Part shown: piece after piece, positions 18,423 to 26,580 of the stretch
How the letters are laid out: each line of letters begins with the position of its first letter
Numbering within the stretch: the first letter of the stretch is position 1
DNA from: Rhizobium sp. Q54
Lineage (GTDB): Bacteria > Pseudomonadota > Alphaproteobacteria > Rhizobiales > Xanthobacteraceae
Length of the DNA: 64,000 nt
Assembly: GCA_945907045.1 (NCBI GenBank)
Contig: CAMDSH010000011.1
Span: 1 to 64,000 of the forward strand
Reading direction: 5' to 3'
Program-made: the position numbers and the translations under genes
Notes under the pieces: generated by a model
Seen by the model: only the letters and a program-made list of their open reading frames with translations
The model's database searches: none
Told to the model about the DNA's origin: nothing

Positions 18423-21400
18423 ATGAAGCTCACACGTCTGCGTCTGATTGGTTTTAAATCCTTCGTTGAACCGACCGATTTCCAGATCGAGCCGGGGCTC
18501 ACTGGCGTTGTCGGCCCGAACGGCTGCGGCAAATCCAATCTGGTCGAAGCGATGCGCTGGGTGATGGGCGAGTCCTCCCACAAGTCCATGCGCGCCGCGA
18601 GCATGGACGATGTGATCTTCTCCGGCACCAACGGGCGCCCCGCGCGCAATACCGCCGAGGTGGCGATCTCGATCGACAATTCCGAGCGCAAGGCGCCGTC
18701 CTCATTCAACGACCAAGATACGCTGGAAATCTCCCGCCGCATTGAGCGCGAGGCGGGCTCCGTTTACCGCATCAACGGGCGCGAGGCGCGCGCGCGCGAC
18801 GTGCAGATCGTGTTCGCCGACGCCTCCACCGGTTCGCGCTCGCCTGCCCTCGTGCATCAGGGCCGCATCGGCGAGATCATTCAGGCCAAACCGGAACAGC
18901 GCCGCCGCGTGCTGGAAGAGGCCGCCGGCATCGCCGGCTTGCATGCGCGCCGGCATGAGGCCGAGCTGCGCCTGAAAGCTGCGGAAACCAATTTGCTGCG
19001 GCTGGAAGACGTGATCGGCCAGCTTGCCGCGCAACTCGATGGGCTGAAAAAGCAAGCCCGCCAGGCGGTGCGCTATCGCAACGTCTCCGGCCATGTCCGC
19101 AAGGTCGAGGCGACGCTGTTCCATCTGCGCTGGACCGCGGCCAACGCCGAAGTCGCCGAGGCGGAGCGCGCCAAGAATTCCGGCGTGCGTCTTGTCGCCG
19201 AGCGCTCGGGCGCGCAGGCCGAAGCCACCAAGCGCCAGGCCAATGCCGCGGCTTCGCTCAATCCCCTGCGTGAGGCCGAGGCGCGCGCGGGCGCCGCTCT
19301 GCACCGGCTCAATGTCGCGCGCGAAGACCTCGACCGCGAGGAAGTCCGCGCCAAGGATCGCATCGCCGAACTCGAACAGCGGCTGGTGCAGCTTGCCGCG
19401 GACGGCGATCGCGAAAAGCGGCTCGCGGCGGACGCGCAGGCAGCGCTGGCCCGGCTTGCGAGCGAAGCCGAAGCGCTCAAGCGCGAAGCCGGCCAAAGCG
19501 CGCAGCGCCGCAGCGGAGTTGATACCCGCCTCGCCAAGGCCGACACTGAACTGAACGCCGCGGAAAAGATTTTCAGCGACCTCACCAGCGAACTCGCCGA
19601 TCTCACTGCGCGCCGCCAGTCGCTGGAGACCGCCGGGCGAGAGCATGGCGAGCGCGAGCAGCGTCTCGCAGCCGAAATCGCCGAAGTGGAACGCGAACTC
19701 TCCACCCTCAAGGCCGCGGGCATTACCGGCAGGAGCGCCAAGGCCGCCGAGGGCGCGCAGGCTGCCGTTGCCGAGGCGGAAGCCGCCGCGCTCGCAGCCG
19801 AAGCGGCTCACCTGACTGCGCGCGAGGAACTGGAATCCGCCCGCGCTGCATTCGCTGAAGCCGAGCAGCGCACGCAGCGGCTGGAAACCGAAGCAAAGAC
19901 GCTTTCCAAGATGCTCGCCGTCGACGCCAAGAATATGTGGCCGCCGGTGATGGACAACATCACGGTCGAGAAGGGCTACGAGAAAGCGCTCGGCGCCGCG
20001 CTGGGCGACGATCTCGACGCGCCCATCGATGCGTCCTCGCCGATGCGCTGGATGCGCACCAACGGCACCGGCGATCCGGCGCTGCCCGAAGGCGCCGTGC
20101 CGCTCGCACGCCATGTGAAGGCGCCGCCCGAGCTTGCGCGCCGGCTCGCCCAGATCGGCGTCGTCGAGCGCGACAACGGAGCGCGGCTGGCGGCATTGCT
20201 CAAAGCCGGTCAGCGGCTGGTGTCGCGCGAAGGCGATCTGTGGCGATGGGACGGCTTTGTCGCCGCCGCGCACGCCCCGAGCGGCGCCGCCCGCCGCCTG
20301 GCGCAGCGCAGCCGCATCGCCGAGGTCGAGGCCGAACTGGTCGCGGCGCGTGCCGACGTGGAAGAAAAACGCACCTCGGTCGAGAAGGCGCAAACCGGAT
20401 TCAACGCCGCCACCACCGATGAAATCGAAGCGCGAGCACGTGAGCGCGATCTCAATCGCAAGGCCTCGCGTCTTTCGGCGCTCACCGAAGCCATCGTCCG
20501 TCTCGTCGCCAGCCGCGATGAGGCCTCCGCCGCCAAGATGGATGCCGGACGCGCCACCTCGGCGCTGGCGCCCGTTGCCGGCATCGAGGCAAAGCTCACC
20601 GCCGTGCGTGACGACATCGCCAGGCGCCGCACCGTTCTCGCCGATGTGCGCGCCGAAGCGCAAGCCATCGCGCGCGACGCCGAACTCGCCGACCGCCGCT
20701 TGCAGGCTATTGCCGCCGAGCAAACCGGCTGGAGCGAGCGCAAAGAGGGTGCCGCACATCAGATCGCGACGCTGGAGACGCGCATCACCGAGGCCAAGGG
20801 CGAGCGTCAGGCGCTGGAGAACGCGCCAAGGGTATTTGCCGAAAAGCGCCGTGCCTTGATCGGCGAAATCGAGAATGCCGAGGCCGCCCGCCGCGCCGCC
20901 GCCGACACACTGGCCACCGCCGAAAATGCGCTCGCGGAAGCCGACAAGGACGCCCGCGCCGCGCTCGAATCCCTGAGCACCGCGCGCGAGGAATTCGCCC
21001 GTGCCGAGGAGCGCTTCGAGGGCGCCAAGCGGCGGCTTTCCGACCTGGGGCGTGAAATTCGCGAAGTGCTGGAAATCGACCCTTCAGGCGTGGCGGAACT
21101 CGCCGGCGTCAAGCCGGGCGATGCCGTGGAAGACGTCGCCGAGGTCGAGGCCACGCTGGAGCGCTTGCGGCGCGAGCGCGAGCGGCTTGGCGCGGTCAAC
21201 CTGCGCGCCGAGGAAGAACTGCACGAGGTCGAAGGCCAGCACGGCAATCTCGCTTCCGAGCGCGACGATCTCGTCGAGGCGATCAAGCGGTTGCGGCAGG
21301 GCATCCTCAACCTCAACCGCGAGGCGCGCGAGCGGCTGCTCGCCTCGTTCGAAGTGGTCAACGGCCACTTCAAGCACCTGTTCGCGAACTTGTTCGGCGG

Positions 21401-21812
21401 CGGCACCGCGGAATTGCAACTGATCGAAAGCGAAGACCCGCTGGAAGCCGGCCTTGAGATCATCGCGCGACCGCCGGGCAAGAAGCCGACGACGCTCTCG
21501 CTCCTCTCCGGCGGCGAACAGGCCCTCACGGCGCTGGCGCTTATCTTCGCGGTGTTCCTCACCAATCCGGCGCCGATCTGCGTGCTGGACGAAGTCGACG
21601 CGCCGCTCGACGATCACAACGTGGAGCGCTTCTGCGACCTGCTCGACGAGATGACCCGCTCGACCGACACGCGCTTCGTCATCATCACGCACAACCCGAT
21701 CACCATGGCGCGCATGAACCGCCTGTTCGGCGTCACCATGGCCGAGCGCGGCGTGTCGCAGCTGGTTTCGGTGGATCTGGAAACGGCGGCGAAATTCCGC
21801 GAGGCGAGCTAA
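18423..21812 (+). CDS. smc: Chromosome segregation ATPase SMC
   Basis: Condensin ATPase that organises the nucleoid with ScpA and ScpB. The 1129-residue protein has the ABC head halves at both ends: Walker A GPNGCGKSN at residues 31-39, Q-loop region, then two long Ala/Arg/Glu-rich coiled-coil arms. A short hinge lies at about residues 500-620 (from MWPPVMDNITVEKGYEKALGAAL to RREGDLWRWDGFV-like), and the C-terminal head has signature LSGGEQALTALAL and Walker B PICVLDEVDAPLDDHN. The hinge is compact, as in other alphaproteobacteria. Start ATG 18423. A long open frame on the opposite strand is a GC-skew artefact. Confidence 0.97.
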   Translation: MKLTRLRLIGFKSFVEPTDFQIEPGLTGVVGPNGCGKSNLVEAMRWVMGESSHKSMRAASMDDVIFSGTNGRPARNTAEVAISIDNSERKAPSSFNDQDTLEISRRIEREAGSVYRINGREARARDVQIVFADASTGSRSPALVHQGRIGEIIQAKPEQRRRVLEEAAGIAGLHARRHEAELRLKAAETNLLRLEDVIGQLAAQLDGLKKQARQAVRYRNVSGHVRKVEATLFHLRWTAANAEVAEAERAKNSGVRLVAERSGAQAEATKRQANAAASLNPLREAEARAGAALHRLNVAREDLDREEVRAKDRIAELEQRLVQLAADGDREKRLAADAQAALARLASEAEALKREAGQSAQRRSGVDTRLAKADTELNAAEKIFSDLTSELADLTARRQSLETAGREHGEREQRLAAEIAEVERELSTLKAAGITGRSAKAAEGAQAAVAEAEAAALAAEAAHLTAREELESARAAFAEAEQRTQRLETEAKTLSKMLAVDAKNMWPPVMDNITVEKGYEKALGAALGDDLDAPIDASSPMRWMRTNGTGDPALPEGAVPLARHVKAPPELARRLAQIGVVERDNGARLAALLKAGQRLVSREGDLWRWDGFVAAAHAPSGAARRLAQRSRIAEVEAELVAARADVEEKRTSVEKAQTGFNAATTDEIEARARERDLNRKASRLSALTEAIVRLVASRDEASAAKMDAGRATSALAPVAGIEAKLTAVRDDIARRRTVLADVRAEAQAIARDAELADRRLQAIAAEQTGWSERKEGAAHQIATLETRITEAKGERQALENAPRVFAEKRRALIGEIENAEAARRAAADTLATAENALAEADKDARAALESLSTAREEFARAEERFEGAKRRLSDLGREIREVLEIDPSGVAELAGVKPGDAVEDVAEVEATLERLRRERERLGAVNLRAEEELHEVEGQHGNLASERDDLVEAIKRLRQGILNLNREARERLLASFEVVNGHFKHLFANLFGGGTAELQLIESEDPLEAGLEIIARPPGKKPTTLSLLSGGEQALTALALIFAVFLTNPAPICVLDEVDAPLDDHNVERFCDLLDEMTRSTDTRFVIITHNPITMARMNRLFGVTMAERGVSQLVSVDLETAAKFREAS

Positions 21813-21824
21813 CGCGCTCTGAGC

Positions 21825-22058
21825 TTATGCCGCTTCGCTGCCGGCAATATCCGCGGCTTCTTGATCTTCAGTGGCTTGCGGCAATGGCTCTTCGTCGAGC
21901 CAGGCCTCGTCCGTCGCCCAGACATGCTCCTGCCCGCAGGCGGAGCAGTTCATGCGCGCGGCGATCCTGGGCAACGCGCGCAGGACATACGGCTCGGTCT
22001 CGATCTGCGTCGAAACCGCGCGGCCAGTCACAGGACACCTGATCATCACCGAGCTCAT
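21825..22058 (-). CDS. Small conserved hypothetical protein with a Cys-rich (zinc-ribbon-like) pattern
   Basis: 77 residues from ATG 22058, which is preceded by GGAGGG. The N-terminus MSSVMIRCPVTGRAVSTQIE and the central NCSACGQEHVWA give one single Cys and a CxxC, plausible for a half zinc ribbon or a dimeric zinc site. The C-terminus is acidic (DEEPLPQATEDQEAADIAG). Similar small proteins occur in Bradyrhizobium-like genomes but I know of no function. It converges with smc, separated by 12 bases. Confidence 0.65.
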   Translation of the reverse strand: MSSVMIRCPVTGRAVSTQIETEPYVLRALPRIAARMNCSACGQEHVWATDEAWLDEEPLPQATEDQEAADIAGSEAA

Positions 22059-22443
22059 ATTCGAGCCCTCCGATGCGTGCGCGCCCCATCCCCTATTCCT
22101 TGTTGGCAAAGAAACCCGCGACCGTGACGGCGGTAAGACGGCGCGGACGTCTCTGTGGATAACTTTACGAGAACCGGCATTGCGGTGGGAACCGGCGAGC
22201 CCGAGCGGCGTTAACGCGGGGTGAAGATTACGTAACGGTCGGGCGGCTTTTCCCCCCTACCCCCCCGAAGTGCCGTCTGACTAGTAGACCCCGGGCCTTA
22301 AAGGCCTGGGGTCTTTTTTTCGATGGTGGCGGCTTATGAGGCTGCGGCCTGCCGTTATCATTTTCCCCGTTGCCGTCTGCCGCGCGCACCCCATCTAGGA
22401 TAGGCTTTGGAACTTCCCCGCTTGCCCCGCAGGAGCAAATTGC
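22059..22443. other. 385-base intergenic region between the small Cys protein and lemA
   Basis: It contains a divergent promoter region, a strong rightward intrinsic terminator at 22287-22320 that no annotated gene needs, and about 120 bases of lemA leader with a GGAG ribosome site (GCAGGAGCAAATTGC) before the ATG. The stretch 22120-22286 ahead of the terminator has no convincing open frame and may encode a small RNA. A C-rich run lies near 22250-22266. Confidence 0.5.
22287..22320 (+). terminator. Intrinsic terminator
   Basis: Stem GACCCCGGGCCTT paired with AAGGCCTGGGGTC (22287-22313, one mismatch) followed by seven T. It terminates rightward transcription. The nearest rightward gene, smc, ends 475 bases upstream behind an opposing gene, so an independent short transcript is possible. 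Confidence 0.88.
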
Positions 22444-23007
22444 ATGTCCACCACCAATTGGGTCGTCATTGGCATCATCGTCGTCATCATCGGCTGGATT
22501 TTCACGGTCTATAACGGCCTCGTCTCCCTGCGGCAGCGCGTGAGCCAGGCCTTCGCCGACATCGACGTTCAGCTCAAACTGCGCAGCGATCTCATTCCGA
22601 ACCTGATCGAGACCGTGAAGGGCTACGTCTCGCACGAGCGCGGCACGCTCGAAGCCATCGTGCAGGCGCGCAACGCCGCCATCGCCGCGCCCGGCCTGCC
22701 GCAAAAGGTCGCCGCCGAAAACGCGCTCTCCGGCGCGCTGCGGCAATTGTTCGCGCTCTCCGAATCCTATCCCGACCTGAAAGCCAGCCAGAATTTCCAG
22801 CAATTGCAGAACGAGCTTTCCGACATCGAGAACAAGCTCGCCGCCGCGCGGCGCTTCTTCAACAACGCGGTGCAGGAATACAACACCGGCATCCAGCAAA
22901 TTCCCGCTGCGCTGTTCGCCGGCATGTTCGGCTTCCAGCAGCAGCCTTTCTTCGATCTTGGAGAGTCGCGCGCGCAACTCGACAAGGCGCCGAGCGTGAA
23001 ATTCTAA
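22444..23007 (+). CDS. LemA family protein
   Basis: 187 residues with an N-terminal membrane anchor (WVVIGIIVVIIGWIFTVYN) followed by the LemA helical domain: LVSLRQRVSQAFADIDVQLKLRSDLIPNLIETVKGYVSHE, then QLQNELSDIENKLAAARRFFNNAVQEYNTGIQQIP, which are the family hallmarks. It is predicted to be anchored with the helical domain outside the cytoplasm. The M48 protease gene follows 30 bases downstream; LemA-M48 pairing is recurrent in bacteria and suggests a joint role at the envelope. Confidence 0.93.
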   Translation: MSTTNWVVIGIIVVIIGWIFTVYNGLVSLRQRVSQAFADIDVQLKLRSDLIPNLIETVKGYVSHERGTLEAIVQARNAAIAAPGLPQKVAAENALSGALRQLFALSESYPDLKASQNFQQLQNELSDIENKLAAARRFFNNAVQEYNTGIQQIPAALFAGMFGFQQQPFFDLGESRAQLDKAPSVKF

Positions 23008-23037
23008 CGGCAAGTCCCGCCGCAACAGGACCGGGCC

Positions 23038-24168
23038 ATGGCCGCCTACGGTCTCTACACGCATATCCAGTCGAACAAGCGCCGCTCGGTCGCGCTGCTG
23101 ATCGGTCTGTTCTTTCTCGTCTATCTGCTGGTGTTCGCCGGCGCGCTGGTGGCCGAAGCACTGATGGCATCGGAAAACGTTCCGCTCGACTGGATCGTGC
23201 ACGCGGCGAAATACGATTTCATCATGGCGGCGCCGTTCGCGACCCTAGGCACCATTCTGTGGATTCTCGTTGCCTACAAATTCCACCAGTCGATGATCGA
23301 TTCGATCACCGGCGGGAAAGAAGTGACGCGCAAGGAAGAACCGCGGCTTTATAACTTGCTGGAAAATCTGTGCGTCTCGCGCGGCATTCCCGTGCCGAAA
23401 CTCAAGATCACCGAGGAAGACGCACTCAACGCCTTTGCCACCGGGCTGAATGAAAAGCAATATTCCATCACGGTGACGCGCGGGCTGATCAACGCGCTCA
23501 ACGACGCCGAGATTGAATCGGTGCTCGGACACGAACTCACGCACATTCGCAATGGCGACGTCCGCATGCTGGTGATCGCGGTCGTCATCGCCGGCGTGAT
23601 CTCGTTCTTCGGCGAGATGGTTTTCCGCATCTTCTTTCAGGGCAACTGGGGCAGCAGCCGCTCAAGCGGCAGCAGCGACCGCAAGGGTTCGGGCGCCGGC
23701 ATCGCCATCGTCATTGCGCTCGTGCTGGTCGCAATCGCATGGCTGCTGTCCGTCGTCATTCGCTTCGCGCTCTCGCGCAAACGCGAATTTCTCGCCGACG
23801 CGGGTTCGGTGGAACTGACGAAAAATCCCGACGCCATGATTTCGGCCCTGCGCAAGATCGAAGGGCGAGGCGAATTGCCCGTCGCCACTTCGGCGGTGAT
23901 GGAAATGTGCATCGACAATCCGCGGCATGGCTTTACGGACTTGTTCGCAACGCATCCTTCGGTGGATGCGCGCGCCGCCGCGCTGGTGCAGTTCGCGGGC
24001 GGGCACGATCCCGGTCCGCTGGAGCTGCCGCCGCCGGAAGAAGAAACATCTGACAACACTGATGCGCCGGCAGGCGAGCCATCAAGCGGACCTTGGGGCG
24101 GCAGCGAGAAGCCGGCTTTGCCCGGCCAGACGCCAGCCGGCGGGCCTTGGGGGCCGAAGCGTTCCTGA
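23038..24168 (+). CDS. M48 family (HtpX-like) membrane metalloprotease
   Basis: 376 residues. Two N-terminal transmembrane segments (about residues 20-43 and 62-82) precede the protease domain with VLGHELTHIRNGDVRM, the HExxH zinc motif; a third and fourth hydrophobic segment follow, and RKREFLADAGSVELT supplies the third ligand Glu. The C-terminal 60 residues are Pro/Gly/Ser-rich and disordered, ending PWGPKRS. HtpX-like enzymes degrade misfolded membrane proteins. It lies 30 bases after lemA and likely shares its transcript. Confidence 0.92.
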   Translation: MAAYGLYTHIQSNKRRSVALLIGLFFLVYLLVFAGALVAEALMASENVPLDWIVHAAKYDFIMAAPFATLGTILWILVAYKFHQSMIDSITGGKEVTRKEEPRLYNLLENLCVSRGIPVPKLKITEEDALNAFATGLNEKQYSITVTRGLINALNDAEIESVLGHELTHIRNGDVRMLVIAVVIAGVISFFGEMVFRIFFQGNWGSSRSSGSSDRKGSGAGIAIVIALVLVAIAWLLSVVIRFALSRKREFLADAGSVELTKNPDAMISALRKIEGRGELPVATSAVMEMCIDNPRHGFTDLFATHPSVDARAAALVQFAGGHDPGPLELPPPEEETSDNTDAPAGEPSSGPWGGSEKPALPGQTPAGGPWGPKRS

Positions 24169-24181
24169 TCCGCAATCAGCG

Positions 24182-24730
24182 CTAATGCCCCTCGAACGAA
24201 ACGAGCGTTCGCACCGGCACGCCGAGTTTTCTGATTTTCTCGGCGCCGCCGAGTTCAGGCAAATCGACCACGAAACAGGCGGCGAGCACATCGGCACCGA
24301 GCTGCCGCAACAGCTTCACCGCGCCTTCCGCCGTGCCGCCGGTGGCGATCAGATCATCCACCAGAATGACGCGCTCGCCCTTCACCACCGCGTCCTCGTG
24401 CATCTCCATCTCGTCGAGGCCGTATTCGAGCGAATAGGCGACGCTCACGCGCTTGTGTGGAAGCTTTCCTTTTTTACGGATCGGGATGAACCCGGCTGAC
24501 ACCTGATGCGCCACCGCGCCGCCGAGAATGAAGCCTCGCGCCTCGATGCCGGCGACCTTGTCGATCTTCATGCCCGCCCAAGGCTGCACCAGCTCGTCCA
24601 CCGCGCGGCGGAACGCGCGCGCATCGCCCAGCAATGTAGTGATGTCGCGGAACATGATCCCCGGCTTTGGATAATCGGGGATCGTGCGGATCGTGGCGCG
24701 AAGATCGTGTTCGAGGTCGGAGCGTGCCAT
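24182..24730 (-). CDS. apt: Adenine phosphoribosyltransferase
   Basis: Converts adenine and PRPP to AMP. The 182-residue protein has [16 protein letters not shown] near the start, [13 protein letters not shown], the flexible [20 protein letters not shown] loop and the PRPP motif [21 protein letters not shown] 24730 is chosen; the frame continues upstream over the FkbM gene without coding signs. Adenine released by MtnP (26 kb) is its expected substrate, and both genes point the same way with one gene between them. Confidence 0.97.
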   Translation of the reverse strand: MARSDLEHDLRATIRTIPDYPKPGIMFRDITTLLGDARAFRRAVDELVQPWAGMKIDKVAGIEARGFILGGAVAHQVSAGFIPIRKKGKLPHKRVSVAYSLEYGLDEMEMHEDAVVKGERVILVDDLIATGGTAEGAVKLLRQLGADVLAACFVVDLPELGGAEKIRKLGVPVRTLVSFEGH

Positions 24731-24791
24731 GACAATTTCAGGTAATTGGGATTTTCGACTTTGCTCGACAAACAAGCCAAACGCAACGCCG

Positions 24792-25610
24792 TCAGCCGGA
24801 CCGGGATTGAAATGAGGATTTGCGCGAAGAGTGCACGGCAAGAATATCGCCGTCTTTATCGCCAACGGAGCCCCACGTTTCCGGATCGAAAAGTTCGTAA
24901 TCGATGCCCCTGAGCAAAGCCATGATCTCAGGGCGATCCTCGGAAGCCTCAAGCAAAATCGCCGGACGATGAGCGCGCAGCGTTTCCATGCCGCCGCGCA
25001 GGACGAGCAGGTCCGCGCCTTCCACGTCGATCTTGAGCAAATCCGGCGGGCCGTAAGCGGCGCAACTTTCATCCAGCGTCGTGCACTGCACGGTAACGGC
25101 GGGACCGCCAACACTGTGGTGACGCTGATTGAAAGTGTGGCCGTCCCTGCCGAGCACAAGGCTCCCGGTTGCTCCCGAAAGCTGGTCGAGGAGAAAAACA
25201 TTTTTGCCCGCGCGGTCGGCAACAGCCCGTTCGACAAGACGCACGTCCGTTCCGGCTCCCGTTTTTCGCAAACACGCCATGTTGCCGGGGTCCGGCTCGA
25301 ACAGCACGGTTTTGACGCCGGGCCGCTCGCTTAAAACGATCCACGTATAAAGTCCGATGTTCGCGCCGACATCCCAGAACGACGCAGGCTTCACCGCACA
25401 GACGATGCGCGCAAAGCGGTCATGCTCCGGCAGATTTGGCAGCAGCAGAAAAGACATATTGCGGTAGCTGTCGGCATAGACGCGGCGGCCGCGGAAATTG
25501 CGCCACGCCGTGAAACTCAAGCGCCGTCCCAGAAGCCGGAAGATCGCGCTGCGGCGCAGCCGGTACAGGGGGTGAAAGCGCTCGCGAACCCAGGCTGCGA
25601 CAGATTGCAT
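24792..25610 (-). CDS. FkbM family SAM-dependent methyltransferase
   Basis: 272 residues from ATG 25610; an in-frame ATG at 25679 would overlap mtnP. The SAM site is [17 protein letters not shown] (DxGANxGxYT motif), followed by VLFEPDPGN and the catalytic-region [18 protein letters not shown]-terminal [11 protein letters not shown] is typical of the FkbM family, which O-methylates sugars or polyketide-like hydroxyls. The acceptor is unknown. It sits between mtnP and apt, two purine-salvage genes, which is not an obvious functional grouping. Confidence 0.88.
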   Translation of the reverse strand: MQSVAAWVRERFHPLYRLRRSAIFRLLGRRLSFTAWRNFRGRRVYADSYRNMSFLLLPNLPEHDRFARIVCAVKPASFWDVGANIGLYTWIVLSERPGVKTVLFEPDPGNMACLRKTGAGTDVRLVERAVADRAGKNVFLLDQLSGATGSLVLGRDGHTFNQRHHSVGGPAVTVQCTTLDESCAAYGPPDLLKIDVEGADLLVLRGGMETLRAHRPAILLEASEDRPEIMALLRGIDYELFDPETWGSVGDKDGDILAVHSSRKSSFQSRSG

Positions 25611-25638
25611 GAATGCGGCGCTCCAACTGCCGCAAATA

Positions 25639-26511
25639 CTATCCCAGCACCCGCCCCGCCACAGCATCCAGTTTCGCAACCAGTGCCGGGTCGCGCGCTT
25701 CCGGCGCGGTGAGGATCGCGGTATCGAGCGCGCGGTCGGAGCCGATAGGGCACGGCTCGTGCTCGCGCGGAAAATCGCGGGCCAGCCGCGCCACCAGGCG
25801 CTTCGCCTTTTCGGCGTTTTCCTTGAGCACCGCGATGATGTCCTGCACCGTCACGGCGTCATGTTCCGAATGCCAGCAGTCGAAGTCGGTGACCATCGCA
25901 ACGGTCGCGTAACAAAGCTCCGCCTCGCGCGCGAGTTTCGCCTCCGGCATGTTGGTCATGCCGATCACCGAATAGCCGAGCGTCTTGTAGGTGATGCTTT
26001 CGGCGTAAGTGGAAAATTGCGGGCCTTCCATGCAGACGTAAGTGCCGCCGCGCGCCAGCGGGATGTTCTCCTTGCCCGCCGCCTCGTCGATGCGCAGGCG
26101 AAGCTGCGGCGACACCGGGTGCGCCATCGAGACATGCGCGACCAGACCCTTGCCGAAGAACGAACTCTCGCGCTTGTGCGTGCGGTCGATGAACTGATCG
26201 ATCAGCACGAATGTACCGGGCGGCAGTTCTTCCTTGAATGAGCCGCAGGCCGAGAGCGAGACCAGATCGGTGACGCCCGCGCGCTTAAGCGCATCGATAT
26301 TGGCGCGATAGTTGATGTCGGAGGGCGAGAGGCGGTGACCCTTGTCGTGGCGCGGCAGGAAGATGACGGGGAGGCCGGCAATCTCGCCGATGCGCAAGGC
26401 GCCCGACGGTTCGCCCCACGGGCTTTTGACGTGCTCCTCGCGCACATTCTCCAGCCCCGGCAGGTCGTAAATGCCGGAGCCGCCGATAACGCCGAGAACC
26501 GCTTTGGCCAT
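25639..26511 (-). CDS. mtnP: S-methyl-5'-thioadenosine phosphorylase
   Basis: Splits methylthioadenosine, a by-product of polyamine and quorum-signal synthesis, into adenine and methylthioribose-1-phosphate. The 290-residue protein shows IGGSGIYDLPGL, LPRHDKGHRLSPSDINYRANI (phosphate and ribose contacts), YVCMEGPQFSTYAES and IGMTNMPEAKLAREAELCYA, all typical of the family. The DFDCWHSEH segment fits the methylthioadenosine-preferring group. A terminator at 26539 separates it from cytochrome bc1. Adenine can go to Apt. Confidence 0.96.
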   Translation of the reverse strand: MAKAVLGVIGGSGIYDLPGLENVREEHVKSPWGEPSGALRIGEIAGLPVIFLPRHDKGHRLSPSDINYRANIDALKRAGVTDLVSLSACGSFKEELPPGTFVLIDQFIDRTHKRESSFFGKGLVAHVSMAHPVSPQLRLRIDEAAGKENIPLARGGTYVCMEGPQFSTYAESITYKTLGYSVIGMTNMPEAKLAREAELCYATVAMVTDFDCWHSEHDAVTVQDIIAVLKENAEKAKRLVARLARDFPREHEPCPIGSDRALDTAILTAPEARDPALVAKLDAVAGRVLG

Positions 26512-26538
26512 TTCCCCGCCCTACCAATTGCCCAAATG

Positions 26539-26562
26539 AAAAGGGCCCCGAAAGGGGCCCTT
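26539..26562 (-). terminator. Intrinsic terminator of the petA-fbcH operon
   Basis: Read leftward: AAGGGCCCC-TTTC-GGGGCCCTT followed by TTTT. It lies 19 bases after the stop codon of the cytochrome b/c1 gene and before mtnP, so it ends the bc1 transcript. Confidence 0.88.
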
Positions 26563-26580
26563 CGTCAAGATCGGCAGCGC

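Noticed and set aside
18702-20759. Long open frame opposite smc (685 codons)
   Set aside because: Antisense to the coiled-coil arms of smc; composition of a mirrored GC-rich frame, no domain visible.
22059-22443. tmRNA, RNase P RNA or SRP RNA in the largest intergenic gap
   Set aside because: None of the conserved core sequences of these RNAs is visible; only a terminator supports a transcript.
24731-25237. N-terminal extension of the apt frame through the FkbM gene
   Set aside because: Apt is complete from ATG 24730, and the extension is in a different frame of the FkbM coding sequence.
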